Assembly: GCA_014084085.1 (NCBI GenBank)
Contig: NPFB01000006.1
Location: forward strand, 266,027 to 330,026
Direction: 5' to 3'
Origin: Hondaea fermentalgiana
Lineage: Eukaryota; Sar; Bigyra; Thraustochytrida; Thraustochytriidae
DNA length: 64,000 nt
Within the stretch, counting starts at the first letter, position 1; the number at the start of each line of letters is the position of its first letter. The notes under the pieces were generated by a model that was given only the letters and a program-made list of their open reading frames with translations, did not search any database and was not told the origin of the DNA. The translations under genes were made by a program, and so were the position numbers. Positions 28,862-40,157 of this stretch are shown in pieces.

Positions 28862-30229
28862 ATGGGACTGAGACCGACCAAGCCAGTCGTGACCCGTGCC
28901 GTGGCGCAGGAACGTCTCGAGGAAGAGTATGGTCTCACGGCAGAGCACGTAGAAGCCTTCTTTTGGGTTCTGGCGCGAAAACATGTTACATCGCGCAACC
29001 CTTCGCAACCGACGACCCCAGAGAGCGCCGACTCCCAGGTTTCCTCGTCAGAAAATGCTCCCGTGGACCTCGTGCGCCCCGAGCACGACGGCGACAAAGG
29101 ATCGCCACCCATGCCGAAGCGCCGTTCAAGACACAGCCGCGCCATGGCAAACTCGAGCTTGCTCGTGCTCGACGGATCGAATGCTGCGACAGCTCACGCC
29201 AGGAGCCTTTCAGCCGGCAGCGCCCTTGTGCGTGGCGGTGCAGCCAACGCCAGCACCGGCAACATGGGACGTGCAACCCAAGGCGCGCAAACGGGAGACT
29301 CTGGAAACCCCAGCCTCGCCGCCGCAGCTGCAGCCAACATGGGTGGCCTTGCAGGTACTCGCAATCATGGCATGTCCCCACGGCAGTCTTGGCGCTTGCG
29401 TCTAGATCGCGTCTCGCCCGAGGTTTTGCGTGATGAACTCACCGCTACTGAGCCCTTCTTTCAGCTTGGGAGAGTCGCCTCTGATCGACTTTTCGAAGTT
29501 CTAGGTAGCGACGGTGAGGGTCTTACTCTCGACCAATTTTATTGCGCATTGTATCTTTTTACCTGCGCACGCGAGGAGGAGACGTATCGACTTCTCTTCA
29601 ACATGTTTGACCTTAATGGCAGCAACTTCATCCGCAAGGAGCGTTTCCGCGTTATGGTTTCAGAAGTAGCCAAGGGTCATCTCAGCGATCTCCCTGAAAA
29701 TTTTGACGAAGAATTCGCAGCTCTTTCCAAAGTCATTGGAGACGTTGGCATGACGCTCTACGACCAGAACAAGGACGGTAAATTATCGTTTGACGAGTGG
29801 TGTCAGTACGCACGTGAAGACGACGCCATTCGCATTTGCCTCGACCCGGCTCCCCGTGCCGCAGCTCTTGGCCCACTTTTGGCTCGCATTATGGCCTGTC
29901 GTCACCTCTTGCTCGCTCCAACTTCAACCGCCGCCACTGTCGCTGCGCTCGCTAGCCAAACGGCCCGCGCAGCATCAGGAGAATTTGGTCTTACTGCAAT
30001 CCCTCCGCTTGCGGCTATGCCACTCGCGTCATCTTCTCCATCATCGGGGGCGCCGCTCCATCTGCCGCCGCCACCGCCCCCTTCGTCGCCCCCACCTCCG
30101 CCACCGCCGCCTCCCACATCGCCCGCTTCGCCTCTTTTGTCTACTTCAGCAAAGGAGACGTCATCAAATACGGACAATGCTCGTTTCTCGCCCAAATCCC
30201 GAGGGCTGCGCCGTAAGATCATTCGATGA
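28862..30229 (+). CDS. EF-hand protein with proline-rich C-terminus
   Basis: 455 aa, intronless. MGLRPT at the start fits an N-myristoylation context (Gly2, Thr6). A Ser/Ala-rich region leads to a helical domain at about 180-320 with two canonical EF loops: DLNGSNFIRKER (FNMFDLNG) and DQNKDGKLSFDE. Upstream helices (EVLRDELTATEPFF, LTLDQFYCALYLF) look like a degenerate EF pair. The C-terminus holds long Pro runs and ends in a basic RGLRRKIIR. This suggests a calcium sensor that binds membranes or SH3/WW-type partners. It lies between the two metacaspases; a shared calcium pathway is inference. Confidence 0.85.
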   Translation: MGLRPTKPVVTRAVAQERLEEEYGLTAEHVEAFFWVLARKHVTSRNPSQPTTPESADSQVSSSENAPVDLVRPEHDGDKGSPPMPKRRSRHSRAMANSSLLVLDGSNAATAHARSLSAGSALVRGGAANASTGNMGRATQGAQTGDSGNPSLAAAAAANMGGLAGTRNHGMSPRQSWRLRLDRVSPEVLRDELTATEPFFQLGRVASDRLFEVLGSDGEGLTLDQFYCALYLFTCAREEETYRLLFNMFDLNGSNFIRKERFRVMVSEVAKGHLSDLPENFDEEFAALSKVIGDVGMTLYDQNKDGKLSFDEWCQYAREDDAIRICLDPAPRAAALGPLLARIMACRHLLLAPTSTAATVAALASQTARAASGEFGLTAIPPLAAMPLASSSPSSGAPLHLPPPPPPSSPPPPPPPPPTSPASPLLSTSAKETSSNTDNARFSPKSRGLRRKIIR

Positions 30230-30524
30230 CAGCAAGAAGAGCTCGATGACGCCAAAGCAGACTGTGTTTGAGACCATGGACATGTGCAAAATAGTAATGT
30301 GTTTTCTCTTATGGAAAAAGGATGGCCGAGAAGGGGTCGCTGACTTCAAGAGACCTTGAAGATAGATCTGTCTACATGTCAGGGCGCATGTACGTTCGAG
30401 CCAAAACGTAGACGGGTATGGCATGGCACGCAAACGAGTGATCTCGTTTGTCTCCTCTCGTCTCGTCTGAGCACTCAAAGGTGCGCTGCGCTCAATTGTT
30501 GTCTTTGAGTCAGTATTATTCTTT

Positions 30525-31955
30525 TTATATGGGAACGACGGAGCCGAGACCCTTGACAAATTCGACAAGGTTGTGCATGCCACCGCTCACTGCAGTTTCG
30601 ACACTTTCGATGGCGCTCTGGCCCATTTCTACAAGCTTTGAAAAGTTGAACAAGGGATTCATGTCGAGCTCGCGGCCCCCCTTTTTGACAGTGTACGGAA
30701 TGTCGAGCATTGACTCCGAATGGCAGGCGTCAACAAAGCACATCTACGCGAATTCTCAGCAGCAACAATAGCAGTAGCGTCAGTCGTATTGCCGTAGTGT
30801 AGCAATCTGATGATCAACTTACGAGATGGACGCCCTCCACGAGCGGGAGCACCAGCTCCTTGAAGAGGACATCATCCGTGATGGCGCCCGTTTTGGAAAA
30901 GTCAAGAGGAAGAATCGTCTCATCTTGGCCATCGACTTCGTCTCCGTTGTCGTCCGGAACGTACGACCCATGTCCAGACTACATGCGATACAATGTTATT
31001 ATTATTTTCCGACAGCCAGCCAAAGACCATGCCAGCTTGTTAGTTCTTTTTCTTTCTTTCTTTTGTTTCGAATCTCCTTGACCTCTCGCTCCCCCCTTCC
31101 TCGCTGGGGCGCGCGCAAGCTCGCCCTTTTAATTGTACAACTCGTTCTTTCGTCTCTCGTTGAACTTACAAAATGAAAATACAGAGAGTCGCCCGCCTTG
31201 GCATCTTTGACGAGCCAACGGAAGCTCCGAATCAGGTTTTGCAGCGTCGGCAAATCATGGTGGCCGTCGTCAACAAGGAGGACAATCTCGTCGTCTGCAA
31301 ATCCCTGGCTCTGAAGAAAGGCTTTGGCTGCACGCACATCATTAATGCAGCCCTCAAGCTGGTACTCTTGCCCCACATAGTTGATTCCTACAAGCAAAGC
31401 TCGTTTCTTCGAGACCCCCTCCTCGTGCGCAGGGTTGGTGATCGAAAAGGGCTCGGTGCTAATGTTCAGAGGCCGACTGCAGGAGAGCTGCGGGACCTGA
31501 GCATAGTGAGCAAGACGCTCGCGGAGATCGTCCAGGATATCGAGCCAAGTCTTTTGCGTGCTCCCTTCTGCACTTGCAGCTCGAGCCTCAGTAGTGTCCT
31601 CTAGCATGCCGAGAAACGCGTGGGTGCAGGCGCCTCCACTGAGGCCAGCTCCTTCGGGCCGCAACTGTGCCACATCGCTTACATCTGCGCTAACCTGAGA
31701 GTCCTTACAGCCTGCCAGCATATACACTGTTGCAGGAATGGCAAGTTCGCTTTGTTCTTTGAACTGCGTCGCTGTAGGCACGCCGCGCGCCGCAACAATG
31801 GCTTCATTTTCTGCAGCTGCCTCCTGCGCTTCCCGGACCTTCGTGGCTTCGTCCAGCGGTTCCGATTCATCGCCAACTTGTTGAAGATCTTGCTGGTCCT
31901 GGACTGTATGGAAATCCCTGTCTTGCTCGCGCAGTTCCTGCGTAGCCTCACTCAT
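30525..31955 (-). CDS. Type III metacaspase (p10 before p20), copy 2, three exons
   Basis: Exons 31955-31170, 30978-30823 and 30743-30525 join in phase 0 to 386 aa; introns of 191 and 79 nt start GTAAGT. The p10-like part comes first (VYMLAGCKDSQVSADV, YAQVPQLSCSRPLNI), then p20: RALLVGINYVGQEYQLEGCINDV, SGHGSYV (H265) and CFVDACHSES (C321). The acidic loop DDNGDEVDGQDE is kept. Both introns fall in the catalytic core, one right before the SGHG motif and one just before the Cys motif. Without splicing the gene looks broken; with splicing it is intact. The glycine after CHS is replaced by Glu. Confidence 0.9.
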
Positions 31956-32558
31956 CCTGGCTGTTCGCTAAGTCTCGATACTCTGCGAGTGTTTCGCTGT
32001 ACGTCACGCCAAGCCACGCTTCGCTGGAGTGCGCGTCGTCAGGTTCTGCAGCTGAGCTGGCTCGCGAGCGGGGCGAACGTGGCGCCGATATGCCGTATGT
32101 ATGTTTCTGCTCCTACGGACCCACCTTTTTCGCTTCCTCTCGCTCTCTCCCGCTCGTCCATTTCCAAGAAAAGGTCGCTCGTCCGCGGCGGCGGTGCGCT
32201 CTCGACATCTCGCCCACGGTCGATGTTCCCGAAACGAGAGGTGTGCGAAGCGTCGTCATAGTTCTCACCTGCGCAACGCTTCATTGCATCCCGGTCGACG
32301 ACGCTGACTCATACAGTGGCGTCTCGTCGTCGTCGCCGCCAGTCTCGCGCGTCTGCGCTTCGAGTGACCGAGAAAGCGACCTGTCTGCGCAGGGCAGAGC
32401 AAGGTCGCGCGGCAGACCCGGCAAAGACCTTACGCGTGGGCCCGGCCAGGCCGACGCAGCGCTTTGCTCTTCGTCGCAGCGCCGTGCAAGAGAAGACGGA
32501 AAAGCAGAACGAGGAGGTAAGGGACGACGGCACGCGCACGTGTGCAAGGGACGGCGGC
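31956..32558. promoter_or_regulatory. Divergent metacaspase-2/HDAC upstream region
   Basis: 603 bp between divergent starts, without strong motif clusters. The HDAC frame is open upstream without ATG to about 32316, so the HDAC start could be further 5' only by a non-ATG codon or an unseen exon. Confidence 0.35.
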
Positions 32559-33887
32559 ATGCAGCGACAAGAGAGCTCCAGCGCCGCGAGCGACGCCGGG
32601 CCTGCGCAGGACGCGAGCCCTTCACCCACAATCTCGCCTTCAACGTCGCCTTCTCTGTCGATGATGTCGTCAAAGTCATCGTCTTCAACTTCGTCATCAT
32701 CGTTTATCGCGAGCGCTAAGGAAGACGGAGAAAGTGCGGCCCATCGTGTCGGCGTGGCGTATTGCGAGTCCTTTGCGCTACATGCAAGTCCCCGCAAAGG
32801 CCATGAAGAACGGCCAGCCCGATTGGACGCCATCGTGCGCAAATTACATTCTCTTGGACTCTGGGAACGCGCATCGCGAATTCCTGTCCGCGATGCTTCA
32901 GACGACGAACTCATGAGTATTCACACCAAAGGATATGTGCGCAAGCTTGCGCGCATTGAGCGGCAATGTAAAGACGCCACAAGCGCTGAAGACAAAGACG
33001 CAGTTTCTGCTTTGTGCGAAAAATTTACGCTCGACCACGAAGATGTCTACCTCAATGGCCACAGCGTCGCGTGTGCACGGCGCGCTGTCGGGGCTTGCTT
33101 GGAAAGCGTTCGCGCTCTTGCTGCGGGAGAAGTCAGCAGTGCGATCGCGTTAGTGCGACCACCGGGTCATCATGCTGAAGCACACTGCGCGCAGGGGTTT
33201 TGTATCTTTAACAATGTGGCACTTGCGGCAAAACACGCAGTCGACACGCTCGGGCTCGCTCGCGTTCTCGTTGTGGACTGGGATGTTCATCACGGAAATG
33301 GCACGCAACACGCCTTTTACAAAGATCCTCGCGTAATGTACTTTTCCGTTCACCGTTTCGACTTTGGCCGATACTACCCCTCGCTCGAGTCCGCGGGGCC
33401 AATGTCCGTCGGATGCGGACTTGCGGCCGGGACCAATGTCAACGTTGCATGGAACGGCCACGGCATCGGCGACGCCGAGTACCTCATGGCCTGGGAAAAT
33501 GTCCTTATGCCCATTGCGCGCGAATTCCGACCCGAGATGGTCATTGTGTCTGCCGGCTTTGATGCGGCCGAGGGCGACCGAATGGGCCGTTGCAAGGTCT
33601 CGCCGCAGGGATTCGCCGCAATGACACGCGAACTTCAATCTCTCGCGCAGGGTAGGATGCTCTTAGTTTTAGAAGGCGGCTACGAACTGTCTAGTCTGAG
33701 CGACTCCTTTGCGGCATGCGCGCACGAGCTCTTTGGATGTACGAGCGAGCAAGACCACGAGGCTCGAGTTTCGCGCATCCGGTCATCCTTTGCGCGACCC
33801 GAAGCAGTCAAAGCTGTGGAAGCGAGTGTTCGTGCCCAAAAGCCGTACTGGAGCTCCCTAGCCTCGGTTGGCCGGACCTTGTCGTAG
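32559..33887 (+). CDS. Class II histone deacetylase (HDAC6/10-like)
   Basis: 442 aa. After a Ser-rich N-terminus (1-60) the deacetylase domain spans about 64-425. It has RPPGHHAEAHCAQGFCIFNN (His204-His205), VDWDVHHGNGTQ (zinc ligands D242, H244), SAGFDAAEGDRMG (zinc ligand D335) and EGGYE with the catalytic Tyr375. The zinc and His residues are intact, so it should be active on acetyl-lysine or related substrates. The E of HAE and GFCIFNN are class II features. One domain only, no zinc-finger. Intronless. Confidence 0.93.
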   Translation: MQRQESSSAASDAGPAQDASPSPTISPSTSPSLSMMSSKSSSSTSSSSFIASAKEDGESAAHRVGVAYCESFALHASPRKGHEERPARLDAIVRKLHSLGLWERASRIPVRDASDDELMSIHTKGYVRKLARIERQCKDATSAEDKDAVSALCEKFTLDHEDVYLNGHSVACARRAVGACLESVRALAAGEVSSAIALVRPPGHHAEAHCAQGFCIFNNVALAAKHAVDTLGLARVLVVDWDVHHGNGTQHAFYKDPRVMYFSVHRFDFGRYYPSLESAGPMSVGCGLAAGTNVNVAWNGHGIGDAEYLMAWENVLMPIAREFRPEMVIVSAGFDAAEGDRMGRCKVSPQGFAAMTRELQSLAQGRMLLVLEGGYELSSLSDSFAACAHELFGCTSEQDHEARVSRIRSSFARPEAVKAVEASVRAQKPYWSSLASVGRTLS

Positions 33888-34013
33888 CAGAGAGACGTGA
33901 CATTTGACTTGTCTACGCGGATGTAGTAATGTGTGTGTGTTAGATTTTAGGCTAGACCAAGGCCTCGAAGCAGAAGGGCGCAGCTCGAGAATACTCTCGT
34001 TTTGAAAATAAGA

Positions 34014-35096
34014 TTAGCGGCGCAGAAATTGCGCACCCACGATGATACTCGCGATGAGTGCAATGCCTGGTAGACTCCACAACACAAAGAGACTGTACTT
34101 GTATTTTGCTTCGATCTGCTCGATGACCTCGTTCGCCTGCTTCTGAAAGCTCTCAAGTGAATCGTCGTTGCGAATGACAATGTCCGCTCGCTTGACCTTT
34201 TCCTCAACGGGCATTTGCGCCTTGATTCGATCCATGGCTTGCTCTTCAGTAAGACCGTCCCGCTCCTTGATACGTTTTACTTGAGTCTCTTGTGAGGCTG
34301 CCACAACAATGACTTCGGAGACCAAGTAAAGAAGATGCTCCGTCTCGTAGAGAGTGGGTGCATCTGCGAACAGGGCGTGCAGAAGATTAAGGTTAGCTCG
34401 TCCGCTCTCTGTTTCTGAAAGAAGTTCCGTTCGCGCGCGCGACGAAAAACGTACCAATGACTACAAGCGACGTCCCCACAGCAAAATTATAGAGCAGAGC
34501 CTTGGTAATTTCCATAAAGATTGCGGGACCGACCATTGCCGTGAGCTCGCGGCGCTTTTCAGCATCCTTGAAGACGATGTCGCCAAGCTTTTGGCGGTCC
34601 AAGCCAGATTTGTCGGGCAGCAGAATGTCTTCTCCGTGCTTCTTCACAATCTTATCAAAAACAGCATGTCCAGGCTCTACTACTTTGCGCGAAAGCTTGT
34701 CGCAGTCCACGACTGGGATGCCGCGTTTCTCGAGCTCTGCCGTCACGGTTGATTTGCCGCATGCGATGCCCTGTGCAATAATGGAAAAGGGGGTGTTGCG
34801 AAAGTGGAGAAAGGCACATTATCCATTGTCAGTTTTGCTGTGAAAGAAACTCTCCTCGTCTTGGCTCTCCTCGCCCCTTCGCTCCTCTTCTCTTCTTCTC
34901 TCTCCCCTTTTCGCCTTGCCGCGCCTTTTACTCCGTGCTTGCTTCGCCTCGCGAAGCTGGACGTGCGACGAGCGAGTCCAGCCCATCCGTCCATCCATCT
35001 CAGCCCTTGCCTCGCAGCTACGACCACCACTTGGTTTGTTTCCGTGCCTGAGACGTCAAGTCAACCTACCCCGGTGAGGCCAACGACGCGCGTCAT
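34014..35096 (-). CDS. DCAKD: Dephospho-CoA kinase with C-terminal membrane anchor, three exons
   Basis: Exons 35096-35070, 34770-34455 and 34363-34014 give 230 aa. The 27-nt first exon supplies MTRVVGLTG and splices to GIACGKST, completing the P-loop (G9 to T17). Introns of 299 and 91 nt start GTAGGT and GTACGT. Further motifs: VVDCDKLSRKVVEPG, LDRQKLGDIVF, DAPTLYE, SEVIVVAASQETQVKRI. These match CoaE-type enzymes, which phosphorylate the ribose 3'-OH in the last step of CoA synthesis. The C-terminus has a transmembrane helix (FVLWSLPGIALIASIIVG), as in human DCAKD-like proteins, so it is probably tail-anchored to an organelle. Divergent from the RanBP9/10-like gene. Confidence 0.92.
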
Positions 35097-35755
35097 GGCG
35101 GGCAAGCCTGGCCGTACTCTTGCTCCTCGTGCTCCTGCTCTCGCTCGCGCTCTCAATCTACGCAAGTAAGGCCGGGTAAAGAAAGAAACAGACAGCAAGC
35201 TAGCAAGTCGACGATCCGAAAGAAAAACAAAGCAGCACAAGCCCTGGAAGAAGAAGAAAGTAGAAGCAACAACAACAACAACAAGAAAGTAAAAGCAACA
35301 AGAAGAAGAAGAAGAAGAAGAAGAAGAAAAGGATGCTTGCACGAAGAACGAGGCAGTCCGCAAAGCCCGGGTCGCGATCCGGTCCTGCGATCCGCCCGCG
35401 CGTCGTCGCGCGCCGAGGAGGCCCGCGCGCCGCTCATCGTGCGGGAACGCGCGCAGCGCGGCGCCCTCTCCTCCTCGCAGCTTCGAAGGGGTGAAAGGCC
35501 TGGTCGCGCGAGCGGAGTGAAAAGAGCGGAGAGCATCGGAATTTCGAGCCCACCCTGAGGAACTCGCGGGCGCCGGAAGACGCACCTGCGAGGAGCGTCG
35601 AGGAGCGCGCGAAGGTACAGGCCGAAAGCGAGGCGTGTAGAAGACCTTGCAGGAGATTGCAGGTCTCGTGCAATACCAGCGCGAGTCCGATTAGATCAGA
35701 ATATTCAATCCACGACCCTTTGCGTCGCGCGCGACTCATTTTGTGCGAGGACATT
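35097..35755. promoter_or_regulatory. Divergent DCAKD/RanBP9-like upstream region
   Basis: 659 bp. AAC/AAG repeats at 35265-35330 (AACAACAACAAC, then AAG units), then a GC-rich segment. No E-box-like cluster seen. The RanBP9/10-like frame is open from 35657 but lacks ATG before 35756. Confidence 0.35.
35303..35330. repeat. AAG trinucleotide repeat
   Basis: About nine tandem AAG units. Confidence 0.85.
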
Positions 35756-36483
35756 ATGGCGGTGGTACAGAAGATATCCTTCGTGAACGCGAGGGAGGCG
35801 CGTGACCGCGAAGGAGTTGCCTCGAACATGCTCGATAGCACTTGCGATTGGCGGAAGCTACTGTCGTTCGAAAGCATTGCCAAAAGCGCGAGCGCAGAAA
35901 CTTCTTCGCTGACGGCCTTCTCCAAACACAGAAATATCCTTGGTGTGCACGTCAGGGCGCGGCACCTTGATCCAGGCGAAGAGAGGTTCGCGGATGGCAG
36001 TTTGGGTCCTGGCGGTTTTCGTGAAGCGTACAAATTTCGTATCGCTGATGACAGTGACCTTAACAGTGACAGTGATTGTAATAGCGATAATAGTGAGGAA
36101 GAAGAGAACGAGCACAACGCCCACGGAAACGTTCAAGGCAAGAACATATTTCAAGAAATTTCAACATCTGAAGGAGGCCTGACCAATCAACGACGCCACC
36201 AGGGTGCTGCGAACGATCAACGCGTAGAGAGTAGCGAAGCCAGGAATAGCGACAGTGACGATGAGAGCGACAGCGACAGCGACGATGATGATGATGACGA
36301 CAACAATGATCATGACATCGACGATAACATCGTTGACGACGATGAAGCTGGCGACAACGAAAATGAGGAAGAAGAAGGCGAAGATAACGATGACAACGAA
36401 GATAGTGATGACGACGACGACAACGACGACGACGATGATGACGATGATGACGAAGACGACGACGATGATGATGATGATGGCGA

Positions 36484-36514
<31 letters not shown>

Positions 36515-39500
36515 AACGATGATGATGATGGTGATGACGACGACAATGACGACGACGATAATGATTTCGATGAAGAGGCTGAAAGTGATGAGGAGGGAGA
36601 GGATGCTGCAGCGTTGCCGTCGCGTAGACGCGTGTTGCGGCGGCGAGGACATTCAAGCCATCATGGTGGAGGACGATCAGTACTTCCTCTTCGAAGCTTG
36701 ACATATGGAAGTGCTGGGGATGATTCTCTGAGCGACATGAGCGTCGAGGACGCCTATCACCGAGCTGTCGAAGAGAGATTGAATCCATCGCGATTCTGGG
36801 CCTCCGATCGCGAGATCAGCTCTCTCGAGGATGAGACCGCCTTTCGTGGTGACAGCTCCTTCCTTCGGCTGTATGATATTGCGAACAGCGAGGAACACTT
36901 TCGCGAGCGCCGAATCAACCGTTTATTCGTCCCAGACGTTAATACGAGAGCCGCGCATGAGACCGCCGTTGCCGGGACCACGTCGAATGATCCAGAGTGC
37001 TCGGACCTTGCGGAGCACTTACGAAGAACAGAAATTGCCCCACCCGGGTCACGGACACATTTACAAACCAGGCACGATTCGACCTCTTTCCACGCGTCAT
37101 CTTTTCCCCACAACTTTGACTGGGACTTTTTACAGGAAGAACATGAGCGGATTACATCGTCGAATGGCGTGGCTGGGGCACCGCCCCTCGCATTTCCAAG
37201 GCGACCCCAGACGCGTCCACGCTGGTCTCAGCGCGCCAATGTAGACCTTTTGAGAACAAACCGCAACAACGCCTTTGGAGAAGTGTATTCGCGCGACACC
37301 GGCCTTCGAGGCACCGCACCAATGCGCGCTCCAGACAGAAGCAGACGTTGGAGACATGTTCGCGCTTCGGACTTTCGTCGTGGCGCGGGACCCCGCTACG
37401 ACGCGTGGAGGCACGAAGTGCGACGCCTTGCGCCTCGCGAAGAGTCATTACCAGCTGAGTTTGGCTCGAAAAAGAGATCTCGGCAGGGCGTTGCGGACTC
37501 TCCCATTGATCAGCGGTGGCATCCCTCAATCTTTCCCGACTTTGTAGCAGTCAAGGCAGACGGGCTCACCGCCTCGTATGTCGGGGCGCATAATCTTCCA
37601 TCCAACGAAAGTAGCAGTCCAGGCGCGCGGGGCGATTTAAGCGACCCGGTTCAATTTTCCGGGACAGTCTTTGCACGTCACCCCCTCGACACGAGCATGT
37701 CGGACGAGCTCGCTTATTTCGAAGTGGCCGTGACTGCGCACGAGGAGTGGTGCGGCATCCAAGTGGGCGTCCACCTCGGCGAGGCGCCGAAAGCTGGAGT
37801 CGGGGAGGGCATGAAAGCGTTTCCCTTGTCAATGAGCACCCTGTCCAGTTTTGCAGACGCTATCGCTTTGGTGGCCAGTGATGGCCATTTGTACGCGCTG
37901 GATGTGGAGCGTTCACAGGGGGCGTTGGGCTCTTTCGGCAACGGAGATGTAATTGGCTGCGGTGTAAATCGAGCCGCCAAGGAGGTATTTTTCACCAAGA
38001 ATGGATCGAAGACGGGGTCATTTCTGATGCCGACGCATGGTCGGTCGCCTAGCCGAGCGATGAACCTCGATGTTCCTGTCTATCCAAGCGTGAGCCTGGC
38101 TTTTGCAGGAGAGAGTGTCAAGGCCAATTTTGGGCCAAACTTTCTTTTCGATCTTTCCTCGATCTCCAGCGAGATTCGCGCGGCGCAAGCGACTGAAGTG
38201 GATCAGTACCCACGTCAGGACGCAGTGATTGCAGGTCTTGTGCACGAGTACCTTGAGTTTAGTGGCTACCGGCGCACGCTGTTAGCGTTCGAGCAGGAAT
38301 CCGCGGTGCGCAACCAAGTTTGCGGGACGAATACTGGTGCTTCCAAGGCTGGGAAGGAAAACCTCCTGGAAGCTGGATCTCGCGCAAACGGAAAGAATGG
38401 GAAAAAGTCACGCAATGAGAATGGACGCAATAATGACGCAACGAACTCTACGAACGACTCGAGAAGCCAGAGCAGCAGCGGCTCGAGCAGCAAGAGTAGG
38501 GGCAAACGAGATTCCAAAAAATCCCGCAAGGCGGACGCGAGTGGCACTCCGAGAAAGAGCAGCGGATACAAAAAAGAAGAAGGGGAAGCAGGAGAAGGAG
38601 AAGGAGAAGGAGGAAAAGAAGAAGAATCAGGCCAGGTAAATGGCAACGGCGTTTTCCAAGGGTCAGACCCAGGCAGAGGGGGCGAAGCATCCAGTTCGCG
38701 CAAGAAGGATCCACGTCTCGACGGCAGACGCGCTCTGCGGGTAGTGTTTTCCCCGGTATACCTGGCAGGATGCGATGCTTCGCATGGATCATGGATCGAG
38801 GATGCCAAGTCTAATCCGCTAGCAACCCTGCAAAAACGCGATGTGATTCGTCGTCTCGTGCTAGCTCGCAGGCCTCTCGAAGCGGTCAAGCGGCTCATGC
38901 GTTGGTACCCTGCTTCGGCGATCAACACCTTGGTACGGAGTGGGGCGCTGGAGTGTCTGCGCGCGCAACACTTTGTAGAGCTGGTCGCCGAGGGGGATTC
39001 GCGCAAGGCGGTGAACTTTGCCCAAATGGAGCTGGAGCGTAGCACGGCAACCAAGCTAATTCCGCTTGTCGCCTACGACGACCTTGGCACCTCGCCATAC
39101 GCGTCGCTTGTGTCAGAGGATCATCGGGAAGCTGTTGCCGATACGGCAAATCGGGCAATGCTGGCTCTCAAGGTAGACCCAAGTCAGATTCGTCGTCAAA
39201 CGAATGAAAGAGCCGCAGTGACGGCACGGGAGAACACCGAGAATAAATCCGGCAGAGACGACGACGTTGATAGCGACACCGAGTCGTGCTACGAGGATAT
39301 AGAAAGGGGTGTCGAGACCTCTGCGAAAGCGCAAGAGCAAGAATACGAGGCAGAAGGCGGAGATCTGAAAACCTTGGAGCCAGGTGTGGCGAACGCGGCG
39401 CAAAAGCAGCACGCAAACAGAGCTTCGCTGAGTCTTGGCCCAGATCATGACACTGCGTGGCAGGTCTCAAGGACGCCTCGCGCGGCGCTGGAAACAGTTC

Positions 39501-39541
39501 TTGCGCAGCTTGTCCTCTCAAAAACGCTCTTGCGCTCTTAA
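35756..39541 (+). CDS. RanBP9/10-like SPRY-LisH-CTLH protein with giant acidic insert
   Basis: 1261 aa, intronless. The N-terminal half holds a very long Asp/Glu tract (about residues 174-285). A SPRY domain spans about 590-800 (FSGTVFARHPL, YFEVAV, GVHLG, GDVIGCGVN, FTKNGSKTGSF, YPSVSLAFAGESVKANFG). A LisH follows at about 820-848 (VIAGLVHEYLEFSGYRRTLLAFEQES), then a basic/Glu-rich linker and CTLH/CRA helices at about 988-1140 (DVIRRLVLARRPLEAV, LRAQHFVELVAEGDSRKAVNFAQ, LVAYDDLGTSPY). This is the RanBPM/Gid1 architecture of the CTLH (GID) E3 ligase. Animal and yeast members lack the huge acidic part. The start is the first ATG. Confidence 0.88.
36277..36570 (+). repeat. GAC/GAT repeat encoding poly-Asp
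   Basis: About 290 bp of GAC/GAT/GAA codons within the RanBP9/10-like gene. Mixed synonymous codons argue for selection on acidity rather than a pure microsatellite. Antisense poly-Val/Ile and poly-Ser frames here are artefacts. Confidence 0.9.
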
Positions 39542-39925
39542 AAATAATATGATAGGGCCTTTCATTCCTTTTTCGTGTTGACATGTAAGGGAGCGCGACA
39601 CATTTGCAATCGCTTCTAGTGCGCTCAAGATCATACGAATGTCTAAAATGTAATGAATGCTTGATTGTTGGACTTTTCTTCTTTTCTTTTTCCCCTTCTC
39701 CCGCGACGAAGTTCGTCAACTGGTGAACGGGTTCGAGTCGCTGCTGGTATACATCTTTGGGAAAATGCAAAAAGATAAAGAGGAGCAGAATAGACGCGAG
39801 GTGAGGTGAAGAGCGTCGTCTCGTCGTCGGGAAAGAAGTCCATGTGGTGTGTAAGGGATGTGCGCGTTGCACAACCGCGCGTGCGCGAGCTTGTTCGATG
39901 ATAAGCCTGAAAAGTCATCATCAAG

Positions 39926-39973
39926 TGGAAGGGATTGTGTGTGGATGTGTGGAAGGGATTGTGTGTGGATGTA
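39926..39973. repeat. 24-bp direct tandem duplication
   Basis: Two near-identical copies beginning TGGAAGGGATTGTGTG, followed directly by an ATGT microsatellite. Confidence 0.85.
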
Positions 39974-40035
39974 TGAATGTATGTATGTATGTATGTCTGC
40001 ATGTATGTATGTATGTTGGTGGTAGTGGTTGGGGA

Positions 40036-40157
40036 GGGGGGGGGGGGGGGGGGGATTGTTGATGTTGGCGTTGGGGTCTCTGTCGAAGTGCTCAAAGAAG
40101 CAGCGCACGCGCTCTTGCGCCGGGCGAGCGAGCGAGCGAGCGAGCGAGCGAGCGAGC
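40036..40157. repeat. G19 tract and GAGC tetranucleotide repeat
   Basis: Poly-G at 40036-40054 and about eight GAGC units at 40124-40157, separated by unique sequence. Confidence 0.85.

Noticed and set aside
30525..30743. Reading the 72-codon CHS-containing frame as a separate gene or the metacaspase as a pseudogene
   Set aside because: Consensus splice sites join it in frame to the upstream exons and rebuild the full p20 motif order.
36060..36788. Minus-strand frames rich in Val/Ile, Ser or His opposite the acidic tract
   Set aside because: They are translations of the GAC/GAT repeat in other frames; the sense frame is the RanBP9/10-like protein.
39729..39739. B-box-like GGTTCGAGTCG
   Set aside because: No matching A-box or cloverleaf could be drawn around it, so no tRNA call.
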